The position numbers and the translations under genes are program-made. Below the pieces are notes generated by a model. The model saw nothing but the letters and a program-made list of their open reading frames with translations, ran no database searches and was not told the DNA's origin. A stretch of DNA of 64,000 bases from Selaginella moellendorffii (lineage: Eukaryota > Streptophyta > Lycopodiopsida > Selaginellales > Selaginellaceae): assembly GCF_000143415.4 (NCBI RefSeq), contig NW_003314321.1, forward strand, positions 62,001-126,000, in the 5' to 3' direction. Shown piece by piece: positions 33,633 through 43,918 of this stretch. The number at the start of each line of letters is the position of its first letter. Position 1 is the first letter of the stretch.

Positions 33633-34683
33633 GTGCGCCCGCCATTTCTCCATTCGCGTAAGATAATCCTGACTTTGTTCTTCGCAGGCTATCAGCATTT
33701 TGTACAAAGCGATGGACATGATCGGGTCCTTTTCTCTGGACTAACGTGAAGATCACAGGCCATGCGCAAAAGACCATAAGAATGGAAGATTTCGAGCTTA
33801 CCTGAAGAACTATTAACGTATCCTATAATTCACCGATTTCATCCAGCCTTTGCTTTTACTTAGCATGCAGCCAAGAACCATCCCTTGCGGGTTCCGGAGC
33901 TTAGCATGAGCAACACAGCGCGAGTCACCACTCCATTCTTGCCAACGCGCTGTCGAAAGCAACCTGTCCGACAGCGGATCTCTCCCTCTTCGAGCTCTGT
34001 GATCTCCCAGGCTCTGAAACCTCACAATTTGTGTGGGATTCCCGGGAATGATCAATTTTGGTAGCATCTCTCCCATAATTTCTCATGGCACAGCTCCAGT
34101 GCTGCGCAGAGATTGGTCATCAATCGTCAGGCGTCACAGGGTGAGAGTGGAGCCACGATAAAGAGCGATGGAGGGGCTGAATGCTAGAGAGAGAGAGAGA
34201 GAATCCAAGAGTTGACTAAAGCAAGCTCTAAAGAGAGTTGACTAGAGCACTTTCTACACAGATAACTACATTTTAAAGGTAATGATAAGTATAAGGGAAA
34301 TACAGTATCAATACTCACTGTTAAATTTATCTAAATGGTTTTGAGCCTAAACTTCCTAACATTTCGCCCTTAATTATAAGGGTAAGCGTAGCCCTAGGGC
34401 ACTATTAGAATTGCTGGAAGCTTTGGTAGAATTTTCTTGTAGAACGTTCTGAAAATACAGCTTACGTTAGATTTGACTCAGGATCGTCAAGTATGGGCCG
34501 TTAACTCTTGTGCCTACCACACGCTTTGCACGCTTCCGCAAAGTGGATTGGAATTCACGCTCAAGTCCGCAGAGGAAACACGACTTGGCTGCCGTCATTG
34601 TGGTGGGCAATTGTTAGCTCGCAGCTAGGGTTTGGAAGTTCCAAGCGCCGAGGTAGAGGGATCAGGGCTTGCAAGCAGCAGCG
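33633..34683. other. Intergenic with a possible F-box-type remnant and a GA microsatellite
   Basis: A minus-strand frame at 33813-34076 contains PLSDRLLSTARWQEWSG and CVAHAKLRNPQGMVLG, reminiscent of plant F-box/kelch-type proteins, but it is too short to assign. A (GA)n run lies at 34185-34201. The region 34200-34500 is AT-rich with no gene. 34500-34683 is probably the 5' UTR/promoter of the next gene. Confidence 0.4.
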
Positions 34684-36035
34684 ATGGCGTGCGACAGTAG
34701 CACGATCGCCGAGGGCGTGGAGCGATGCCCATTCCTGAGGAACATTGGCGAGCCGACCTCGTTCAATTTCAGCAGCTTTGCTCCCATCAAGTTCCCCAAT
34801 CCGGTAAGCGCCTCGAGATTCTGGAAATTTAGCTCGGGATCTGAGATTTTTGCCCCTCTTCTTAAGCTGCGCGGATCGAGAGGGCCAATTTTTGAGGATG
34901 GCCCTGGTTTCGACACCGCATTTCGATTGTTCCACGGCAAGGATGGTGTGATTCCGCTCTCCCGGAACAAGGCTGACGATGGCGCCGAGACCCTGGAAGT
35001 CCCCAAGATGGGCTTCCATCCACTGGCGGCATCCGCGGCTACCATAAGTCTCTCCTCGTTTGGAGCCGGGAGATTTAATTTTGACGCGTTCATGGCCAAG
35101 CAACAGAAGAAAAAGAAGGAGCGCAAGGAGTCTGAATCGAAGCAAAACAAGGTACACTTTCTTTTCTTCCTTGGAGTGCTGTGGTGTGATTTCTTCGTTT
35201 CGATTCATCAAATTACTGTAACTTTGCATTTCATTTCCTGTCATCGTTGGCTCTGTGATAATGTTCTTCACGAATTCTTTCTTTTTTTCTTCTTCCTTCT
35301 GACGATTCAGTGAAACATTTTCAGGACCATCTTCACGAAGCTCTTGGCTCCGAGTGGCTGGCAACTGGGAACTGCCCGATCGCACGCTCTTGTCGAGCAG
35401 TAAGTGGAGTGCTACCTCTCGTCGCAAAGTGGTTCAAACCACCCTCAGGGATGAAGTACCGGTGTCCACCGGCTATCGTCGCCGCTCGAGCCGCCCTGGC
35501 GAGAACTGCGTTCGCAAAGAACTTGAGGCCGCAACCATTGCCATCCAAACTCCTGGCAATCGGCCTCCTGGGGATGGCAACCAACGTGCCGCTGGGGGTC
35601 TGGCGCGAACACACAAAGAAGTTCTCTCCGGAGTGGTTCGTCGCGGTCCATGCAGCGGTGCCATTCATTGCTATGATGAGAAAGGCCGTCAACATGCCGA
35701 AGTTCGCTATGGCTTTCACTATCGGGGCATCCATCCTGGGACAGGTGATTGGCTCTCGCGCCGAGAGGATCCGGCTAGCACAGGCGAAGCTGGCTGCAAA
35801 CGGTCCGGGGGTGGTGACAGAGATTTGCTTATCTCGTGACAACAATAGAGCTTCTTCGACGATTGCTGGAGGCAAAAGCTCTAGTCCTCCTGCTCTACTA
35901 GTTGGAGACCGAAGCTCCGGCTCTAGTTCTGGAGGGGAAGCGGGAGAACAGATTGATTCGCTCAACCATCAGTGCGCGAAGCTGGTCTGGGACGAGTTTA
36001 AGTCGCCAGTCTCAAGAACAGTCGATGCGTTTTAA
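34684..36035 (+). CDS. Conserved plant membrane protein of unknown function
   Basis: Three exons (34684-34803, 34867-35151, 35325-36035) give about 370 aa. The N-terminal pattern GVERCPFLRNIGEPTSFNF and RGPIFEDGPGFDTAFRLFHG, and the later HEALGSEWLATGNCPIA and SGVLPLVAKWFKPPSGM, form a strongly conserved plant-wide family. PSKLLAIGLLGMATNVPLGV and WFVAVHAAVPFIAMMRK, followed by FAMAFTIGASILGQVIGSRAE, suggest two or three membrane helices. An ATG 15 bp upstream is in frame, but MACDS fits the family start. The intron between exons 1 and 2 is open in frame; removing it restores FPNP-LRGSRGP, the family order. No biochemical role is known to me. Confidence 0.8.
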
Positions 36036-36294
36036 AAGCTTTCGGTGCAGCCTGGTGAGAATAAAAAAGTTTCTGCTTCAAACCAAACAAGGTCTGTGCT
36101 TCGTATTTTTCTTTCTTGTTTTCACATTGTAATAATTCAAGCAAACATTGTGATTGTTTTAAAAGCTTCTGGTGTGTATTGTATTTTACCGTGTCAGTAG
36201 AAACGTGCTGATTTAACTCTTCCAAAGGGAGGTATGTTTGACTCTTCGTTTATTTCTTACCTCTTGTGCCCCGTTTCCTTTCCGGGTTTAGGCG

Positions 36295-38197
36295 ATGGAG
36301 AACGAGCAGCTCCTGCTTGAGAAGCTCGAGAGCTCGAGCTGGAGTCCCGGTGAGGCTCAGGATAAAGTTCTGGCCGAGATCCTGGAGAAGAATGCCGCCA
36401 CAGACTACTTCAACAGGCATGGATTGCGAGCAGCAACCAAGGAGGTGTTTCGGCAGAGAGCGCCGGTCATTGAGTACGAAGACATCAAGGATGAGATCAA
36501 CCGAATTGCCGACGGCGAGGCCGCTACTTTGCTCTGTGCGAATCCTATCGCGGATATGTTCACGAGGTAAGTTTATCTCTAGTTTTTGTCGATTTCGCAA
36601 AGACTTTGTGGTAGCTCTGGGACCTCCGGCGGGGCTCACAAGCTGTTCCCGAAAGTGGAGGGACACTATGCTGTGTCGAAATACTTCTTTGATCTTGCAA
36701 CCGCTCTTCTCAACAGGTATTCGTCGTCATTTTCCTCCAAAGCTTATGATTGTTTGTTCCTTCGAATCTGTAGGGACTTGCCTGGACTGAGGACCGGCAA
36801 GGCTTTGTACTTCTTATACGTGAGAAGTGGCCGCAAGACTCCTGGAGGGCTTCCAGCTTATCCAGCACTGACGGGATACTACAACAGTCTAGAGTTCCGC
36901 AACCGGCCTTTCGATCCAAGCAACGATTACACAAGCCCCCTGGAGGTGATACTTTGCACGGACAGCGTGCAAGCCTCCTACTGCCACTTGCTGTGTGGTT
37001 TGATCCACGCCCGAGACGTGACGAAGCTGGGCTGCTTCTTTGCGTCGGTGTTCGTGAGGTCGATAAGGTGCCTCGAAGCCTGGTGGCAGGAGCTTTCCAG
37101 GGACATACGAACGGGAACTTTGTCCGAGAGAGTTGTGGATCCGGCTTGCAGAGAAGCCGTGGAGAAGATCTTAAGGCCGGATCCAGAGCTTGCGAACGTG
37201 ATCGACGAGGCGTGCTCCAGTGGAAGCTTGAAAGGAATCGTCCGGAAGCTGTGGCCCAGTGCCAAAGCTATCGACACAGTCGTCACCGGTGCTATGGAGC
37301 AGTATGTTGGAGAAGTCGACTATCTCACCGACGGCCTGCCAATAGCGTCGATGATCTACGCGTCCTCGGAGTCTTTCTTTGGAGTGAATCTCAAGCCGCT
37401 TTGCGAGCCGTCCCAGATCTCCTACATGTTTCTGCCCGAGACGTCCTACTACGAGTTTCTGCCGGTGGCTCGATCGGAGGAGAAAGCTTCTCGTGAAGAG
37501 CCCGTGGAACTCGTTGATGTGGAACAAGGCCACGAGTACGAGCTTGTGATCACGACAAACGCTGGTATAGTTTCCAGTTCATTGTCCTGGCTTGTATCTT
37601 TATCTTTTCTGGCTCTTTCCATCAGGATTGTACAGATATCGCATGGGTGACGTTCTTAGAGTCGAGGGCTTCCACAACAAAGCTCCGCTCTTCAGCTTCG
37701 TCTGCCGGACGAACGTTCTACTTAGCATCGACTCGGACAAAACGGACGAGAAGGAGCTCCAGACCGCAGTCATGAACGCGTTTGCGGCATTGCGAAATGG
37801 CGTCACGAGCAAGGAGGGGGAGGCAATAAGATTGACGGACTACACCAGCTATGCCGACCTCTCCTCCAATCCTCCGCACTACGTGATTTACTGGGAGCTG
37901 TCCAGCGAGCTTCACTTGGAACCGGAAAAAGCAGGGGAGTGCTGCTACAAGATGGAGGAATCACTGAGCGTGGTGTATCACAGGGGGAGGATGGAGAGAT
38001 CCATTGGAGCTCTGGAGCTGAGGCTTGTGACACCAGGGACTTTCAATCGAATCGCTGATGATGCCGCATCCAGGGGTGGAAGTGTTTCTCAATTCAAGCT
38101 GCCAAGGTGTATCAAGAAAAATGCGACCAGGATGCTGGAAATCGTGGAGAGTGGTGTATACCAGCAGTACTTCAGTCCAAGAGCACCGAAGTATTAA
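36295..38197 (+). CDS. GH3 acyl acid-amido synthetase
   Basis: Four exons (36295-36566, 36615-36716, 36774-37564, 37626-38197) give about 580 aa, normal for GH3. The three ATP/AMP-binding motifs are visible: SSGTSGGAHK (motif I), YASSESFFG (motif II) and YRMGDVL (motif III). The C-terminal lid ends CIKKNATRMLEIVESGVYQQYFSP, as in the family. GH3 enzymes adenylate a carboxylic acid (jasmonate, auxin, benzoates) and conjugate it to an amino acid in the cytosol, controlling hormone activity. The overall pattern is close to group I/II (JAR1-like), but the acyl substrate cannot be told. All motifs are intact. Confidence 0.92.
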
Positions 38198-38368
38198 TAT
38201 TATTTTGATTGTTTGATCGTAAAAACTCTAAAAATTACAGCAAAATTTTATTATTATACTCAATTGCTAGCAACTATCGTACTATGAACTGCATAGCACA
38301 TAACTGTTGACAAAGCGTCAGTAGAATATATGATCAATAGTTTCATCACCTTAACTTAGAGAACACTA

Positions 38369-38430
38369 ACAATCTCTCTCTTTCTCTGTGTGTGTGTGTG
38401 TGAAAGAGAGGGAGAAAGAGAGAGAGAGTT
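38369..38430. repeat. CT/GT and GA microsatellites
   Basis: A CT-rich stretch with a (TG)n run near 38389-38401 is followed by GA-rich repeats to about 38430. It marks the start of the AT-rich island that continues to about 41500. Confidence 0.7.
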
Positions 38431-38497
38431 TAGAGCAATACATTGAAATTCAAATGTTTAAAATCCCACTTTATTTACTATTGTTTTTCTACATTTT

Positions 38498-39496
38498 TTA
38501 GTATTTTGGTTTTGAAAAAAACGTCCAGAAAACTGTAGCTCTCACAATGCCACTAATATAATTGAATATAATACCCTTATTTGTTACAAAGCTGTATATC
38601 TTCAAATAAATCTCAAAAGTTAACTTTTCATATAGAACTTGAATAGGAAACAAAATAAAATGATATATGTCAGGTAGTAAATGACTTAGTTTAAAATATC
38701 TAAATAACCCATCTAAAAACCAATCACTATGTGTTGAAACTACAATATCATTTACAATTAAATCTCCAGATAATATGAATGGATTATAAAGGCCATATTT
38801 TTTTACGACATAAATATCTAAAAATACTTAAATAAGTACAAGAAAAATAATTTTTTCTTACCTGTTATATTGTAAGGTATAATCTTTCCTGATTTTTCAT
38901 CTAATGCTAATAAAACATCAGTTAATATAACATCATTAGCATATTTATAAATAGTTGATTTTGAATCTAAAGATAAAACTATTAGTGGCCATAATAACTA
39001 TTTCAAACATACTTACTTATAACAGGTATATAATGAAATGAAGATAACTCAATGCTTTTTCTATTACTAATATCAATATGAATAAACTCTTTATAGGCTT
39101 TAAGATCTTGGTGTCCAAAAGCATATATATCAGAATAATCTATAATACCTTTTTTATTTTGAATTGCAACCTACCCATATTAACATCACCATCAAAGGCA
39201 AGAACTAAAACTCTATAAAATTACAAACCTTATCACCAATAGAAATATCCTTCACTTGTTTTTTCTTACCATTATAAAGTTTTATAATAGCATCAGCTAT
39301 TACAAAAAAAATGTATTCTTAAAACAAGAAAAGGAGTAAAATTACCTGGAAAACAACTTGGACGTACATAACAATTAAAGTTCCTGCATTCATAACCTTT
39401 TATGCAATCTTCATCTTTTGTACATGGATCAACTTGAGTTTTAATTAATGGTAAAACATTAAGAACTAGTGATAAAGAGAAAAGAAAAGCATTCAT
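38498..39496 (-). CDS. Secreted Cys-rich peptide fused to a Hedgehog-type Hint domain
   Basis: Pieced together from small exons on the minus strand: 39346-39496, about 39229-39296, a short exon encoding LAFDGDVNM, then three longer exons. The product is about 267 aa. Residues 1-20 are a signal peptide (MNAFLFSLSLVLNVLPLIKT). Residues 21-47 hold four cysteines (C25, C31, C37, C42). Cys48 in RPSCFP begins the Hint domain: DAIIKLYNGKKKQVKDISIGDK, with GD before the LAFDG loop, then YSDIYAFGHQ, the SSFH motif in place of T-x-x-H, YANDVILTDVLLALDEKSG, and YGLYNPFILSGDLIVNDIVV. The last 60 residues are hydrophobic (LPDIYHFILFPIQVLYEKL), possibly a lipid- or membrane-binding tail. Hint domains of this type cut the bond before the Cys and, in Hedgehog, add sterol. 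One or two very short introns (about 20-35 bp) are needed to keep the frame. No homologue could be searched. Confidence 0.72.
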
Positions 39497-39562
39497 TTTT
39501 TAAGTCTATGAAAACTGATATATAACTGGTGACTATATATAGATTGGTTGGTTTTTGTTATT
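39497..39562 (-). promoter_or_regulatory. 66 bp spacer with TATA-like element
   Basis: The Hint-gene ATG lies only 66 bp after the stop of the alpha/beta hydrolase gene on the same strand. The spacer contains TATATATAG near 39533-39541 (minus strand). Either it is a very compact promoter, or the genes are co-transcribed. Confidence 0.5.
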
Positions 39563-41348
39563 TTATGGACTTTCTAATAAACCTGTTATTATATTTGCTA
39601 AGTCAATTTCAATGTCTTCTTGTAGAAGATGTCCACCCTGAAAATAATATATTAAAACTAATGTTGAAATATTTGCTATACCTTGTCTAAAGTGATTAGT
39701 TTAAATTGGAACTCCTCACAAAAGGTTTTGAGTGATTTATAATTTAGCCATCTGTCGTTCAAACCACCAATAAAATATATAGGTGTTTCCCAGTTTTTAG
39801 ACGTTAATAAAGATCGAACTGATAAAATTGAATCCTATAGCCAAATGTTTAGCAAGAATATGTTTATTCATTAGAGAAATGTATTACCTTTAACTCTTTT
39901 TTAAAACTTTTAATCACAGACTTTAGTGCAAATCCAGCTGATCCTGATGATAAATATGGCTTTCTATAAACCATTTTATCCTCCTCTGTTATAGCATAAT
40001 AACTTATTCTTGACATAGCACCATCACTTGCTTTAAAAGGATCCTGACATAAGCAACTTTTTATAGCTAGAAAGCTCTTGTAATTCTAGTTTACCTGGGA
40101 AAATATATCACCTAAGAATAAATTTGTAAATTCTAAGAGATTTGATGGTAAAGTACTGTGTTCTTTAGATACCTGTATAAGAAATAATAAATGAAATAAT
40201 GTTTTGTGTTTCTTGATTACTTACTGGTGGATTAATCATGATAAGTTTAACTATTTTGAAAGGATTTGCGCTAATATATTCTACGACTGGAGGTGTAAAA
40301 TGTCCCTGTCTTAAAAAGCTTTAAAAAATCCTTTTAAAAAGATTTAGTGTTTAGTTACCTGAGCAACTATAGAAATTTGGTTTGATTTTAATCGATCCAC
40401 CAAACAGCTAAGCGCATTTGTATACTCTGCAGGTTTTAAGAAAAAACAAAAACAGTCTACAAAATTAAAAACAGTCTATGTTCATTACCTTGAGTTGTAT
40501 AATTAAATCCATTACCATATAATGGTTTGTCCGAGAATCCAAAGCCTATCCATGATGATAGAACAGAAGACATAACTATATAACTTACCCAACCAATCAA
40601 CTGCTATAACGTGATAATCTTTGGCAAGTATAGAAATAACATGTCTAAAAGAATAAGCCTGAAAATCTACATATGTTAGCTCGTCCTAACTAATACACCA
40701 TCACCTGAGAACATAAACCATGTAAAAGCAGTATTGTGTGATTATTATTTGTCCCTTCTTCAACGTAAAACCATCTGAGAAATATCTAATTAATGACTGT
40801 TAAAACCATCTATGCTAACCTCACCGATACTCATTTGAAGATATTTGAGATTGTGCACCCAATTTCATACCAAACAAAGGTTCTTTCACTGTGTTTGATG
40901 ATCCTTGAGGAGAGTATGCATACATCTGCAGTATGTAAAAATATTTGAAAATTAGCTTAAGCTTAACTATGAAAACAGAATTAACTTACAAAATCACCAC
41001 GTGCCCACCAGTCATCTGTTTTATCTCTTTCATCCGAATATTTTCCTACATTATTGTAAGAGAATTTATCCCTGAAAAAGAAGAACAAGAACAAGAACAA
41101 GAAGAGACTTACCACCATAGAAAGAAAAGCCATCTCCTTTAGATTGAGGTGCAATCTCCTAAAAGGAGGGTTTTCTCTTCTATTTGAAGACTGGAAGTCT
41201 ACAGACTTACCCCATCATCTGCATATAGAGCATTCACTCTTGAGAAAGAGAAAGATTTCCTCTTCAATTTCTTCTTCACCGTAGATGGGTTGAGAATCTG
41301 TGCGCCATGGAAGGAACCCAATTGCACAGCCAGGCTCCCCATACTCAT
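39563..41348 (-). CDS. Plastid-type alpha/beta-hydrolase with non-canonical nucleophile position
   Basis: About 14 short exons separated by AT-rich introns of 40-65 bp give about 440 aa. The N-terminus (MSMGSLAVQLGSFHGAQ, then a Lys/Ser-rich stretch and VNALYADD) looks like a plastid transit peptide. The hydrolase core is HTILLLHGLCSQ, DYHVIAVDWLGFGFSDKP, ALSCLVDRLKSNQISIVAQG, PVVEYISANPFKIVKLIMINP, WETPIYFIGGLNDRWL and KGGHLLQEDIEID. The HG oxyanion motif, the D of GLNDRW and the H of GGH are present. The nucleophile elbow reads AQGHF instead of G-x-S-x-G, so the catalytic Ser is replaced by Gly. Related plant proteins with a similar loss exist to my knowledge, but the substrate is unknown. 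The codon usage is AT-rich, unlike the flanking genes. Confidence 0.8.
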
Positions 41349-41720
41349 ATCTAAAATCTACAGCGCATAGAGTTCACACAAGCACATATAAGAATCTAAG
41401 ATTTAGTTTATAGAATCAAAGTTTTACATTTCTAATGCTAAATTCCAGAGTTGGGACTTGAAATGTTTCTTGGAGATCATCAGAGACTTAAATAGAGTAG
41501 AAAAATCACAGTGGGTCTCATTTTCGTTTTGCAGACACTGTGCCTCATCACTTGATCTTCTCCATTGTGATATCCATCAGAGACTTAAATAGAAAAACAA
41601 TCATCCTTGATTTTCATCCTCATTTTCTCATCACCTGGCGTCACAGAAAGAAGAGCACTGGCGGCTACTCACACCCTAAAGGCTAAAACCTATGCCCAAG
41701 CCCTAAATTAGGTTGATTTT
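41349..41720. promoter_or_regulatory. Divergent promoter region, alpha/beta hydrolase / RGP1
   Basis: 372 bp between two divergent starts. It marks the switch from the AT-rich island to normal gene composition. TAAACC/CCCTAAA words occur near 41678-41706. No gene is visible. Confidence 0.45.
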
Positions 41721-43918
41721 ATGTGGGCAAATATTCTTCCCAGGAGCTCGTCCTCTCGCGATGAAATGGGGGCGATCTCGGGCGCTGCCGCCAATGCAGC
41801 GCGATCCAAGCTGCCGCCGCTGCTGGATTTGCGCCTGGATCGGAAGGTATACAGGCCAGGTGATGCTGTCACCGCTACGGTCGAGATTTCCAACCCTGCC
41901 AGCGCTTCCGATGGCGGCGACTTGATTTTGGTGGAAGAATTTGCCGTGGAGGTGAGAGGGACGGAGAAACTGGATCCGCAATGGATCGTCACTCCAAAGC
42001 CTCCCGGATTGAAGCAAAAGAGAGGTTCGTGCCTGGCGAATTTCCAATTTTTTTAAAGCTCTTCACAGGCGAACGGATCTTTCTGGAATCTTGCGGACCT
42101 TTGGTTAGTGGCGTCTTCGTCGAGGGCGGATTGACGAGATCATGTAAGTTTTGGTTTCCCTGTGGTGAAGCGATTAAAAATGTCGACTGTCTTTTAAGTC
42201 GTAAATTTGCTTAGATCTTGTACGCACGGTTCTACCAAAGCTTCTTCCTCCGTCCTTCAGAGGCACAGCAGTACGATACTTTTACCATCTCACCGCAACT
42301 ATTCGGTGGAAATTTGTTGCCACTGAAAATGGTAGTTCATCGGTACAAGCTGCTCTTCCGCTGGTATGTAATGTTTTATTGTCCTAATATGAGAACGCTG
42401 GAACCATATGTAGGAGAAGCGCATTCCCATAACCGTTTGGACGATGCCTAACAACAGTGGACTTTCAGCTGAGCTCAACGAAAGCCATAAAAATGGCGGT
42501 CAGTTCTTTTTGGACTTGTCAAGCAATCTCGTTAAAACAAGTGTCTCAATGCACAGGCATTGTTCCATCGTCTCTTGTGGAGGCAGAATTGCAGTGGAAA
42601 GAAAATAGCGCCTACTCAGAATGGGTGAGTTGACTACAATGCCCACTAGTTGAAGTCTTGGCAAATGCAACGTTTTTATCTGGCAGACGGGGACGGCTAG
42701 TACTTTCTCAGGTTTAGAAGACGATATATCTAGTCAAGGATCCGAAAGTGTTTCCCATAGCCCGAAGGGAAGTCTGGAGAACAACTTTGATCGGCTGGTG
42801 CTCCAGTCTCCTGCATTGACTCCAAGGACGCAGCCGAGAAGCGAAGAGTCAAATCGACCAGCATTGAAGAAGCAGATATTGATGGCATCTTTTTCAGACG
42901 AAATCCCGAGTAAGTTACTGGAAGTTTGTTGTCGTGTTTTGTTTTGAGATCTATCTTTGCAGAACATTCTCAAAGGACACTGGACACATCGCTCTCTGGG
43001 AATTGGAGCCCATGGAATCGGTTCCCGATGGATGGTTTTCCAAGTGAGCAAGAGGATGACTCGAGAACCGACTCCTCCCCAGGTGAATCTATTTTCGGAG
43101 GCGTCAAACTAGAAGTTGAGCTGTTTCTTTCAGGCCACGTGAAGGGGAAAGCCTACAACATCAGGCTTGGCAATCAGGTTCTTGTGCGTATTTCACCCAA
43201 GAATCCTGATGCGGTTCATTACTTTGGAGACACTGTAAGTGCACACTTTCTCTCTCTCGTTTTTGACGTTACTCGTTGCAGATTGCTGGAGTTATCAGCT
43301 TTCCAGAAGAAAGTGATTCTCGAAAGTGCTTAGAGGTGAGAGAGATAATGATTGTGAAGTATCCAGCTGTAACAAGAGGAGAATGCAGGTTTCAGTGGTG
43401 CTGGAGATTCGCGAAGTACTCAACGTTTTGCATTTGCATCCTTCCCGGAAGAACTCGCAAGTCATATCCAAGGTACTGTTTGACTTTCCTTTCTTGTTCC
43501 TTCTCACGCTAGACAATCAACGCTAAACGATGCACAGATTCAATCCGAGTATCACGAAGTTGTCGCGGATGTTTCACAAACGCACTTCCTTTTCTCCATC
43601 CCTCTAGATGGCCCGGCTTCCTTCTCAACTCCTCACGTCACGGTACAGTGGGTTCTTCGTTTCGAGTTCGTGGCCACTCCAGGGAATGTTGAGTGGTCGA
43701 AGTACGCACATCCTCTCGAGATCAAAGACAGGGAGACGGGAGAGTGGACGCTGCCCATCACTGTTCATGCTCCACTGCCCCGGACGCACGGAGTAAGGAA
43801 GGACAGGCCAGTAGCTTCACTGAGAGATTTTTGGCTTCAATCCCCCAAGGCATCGGACTGGGTTGGCACTCCGCTGGGCTCACCGATTTTAGCCGGCCCG
43901 TCCAACGGTCACTTCTGA
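41721..43918 (+). CDS. RGP1: RGP1 homologue (Rab6-type GEF partner protein 2)
   Basis: The multi-exon gene begins with a short tail, then LPPLLDLRLDRKVYRPGDAV, an arrestin-like beta-strand domain that Rgp1 shares. Further blocks are RYFYHLTATIRW, IPITVWTMPNNSG, LNESHKNG, HVKGKAYNIRLGNQVLVRIS, AGVISFPEESDSRKCLE and FLFSIPLDGPASFSTP. Then come VTVQWVLRFEFVATPGN and the C-terminal WTLPITVHAPLPRTHG. Rgp1 works with Ric1 as a GEF for Rab6/Ypt6 at the Golgi. The most likely start is ATG 41721, giving MWANILPRSS; the ATG near 41760 is an alternative. The exon joins were read by eye. No defects are evident. Confidence 0.82.
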
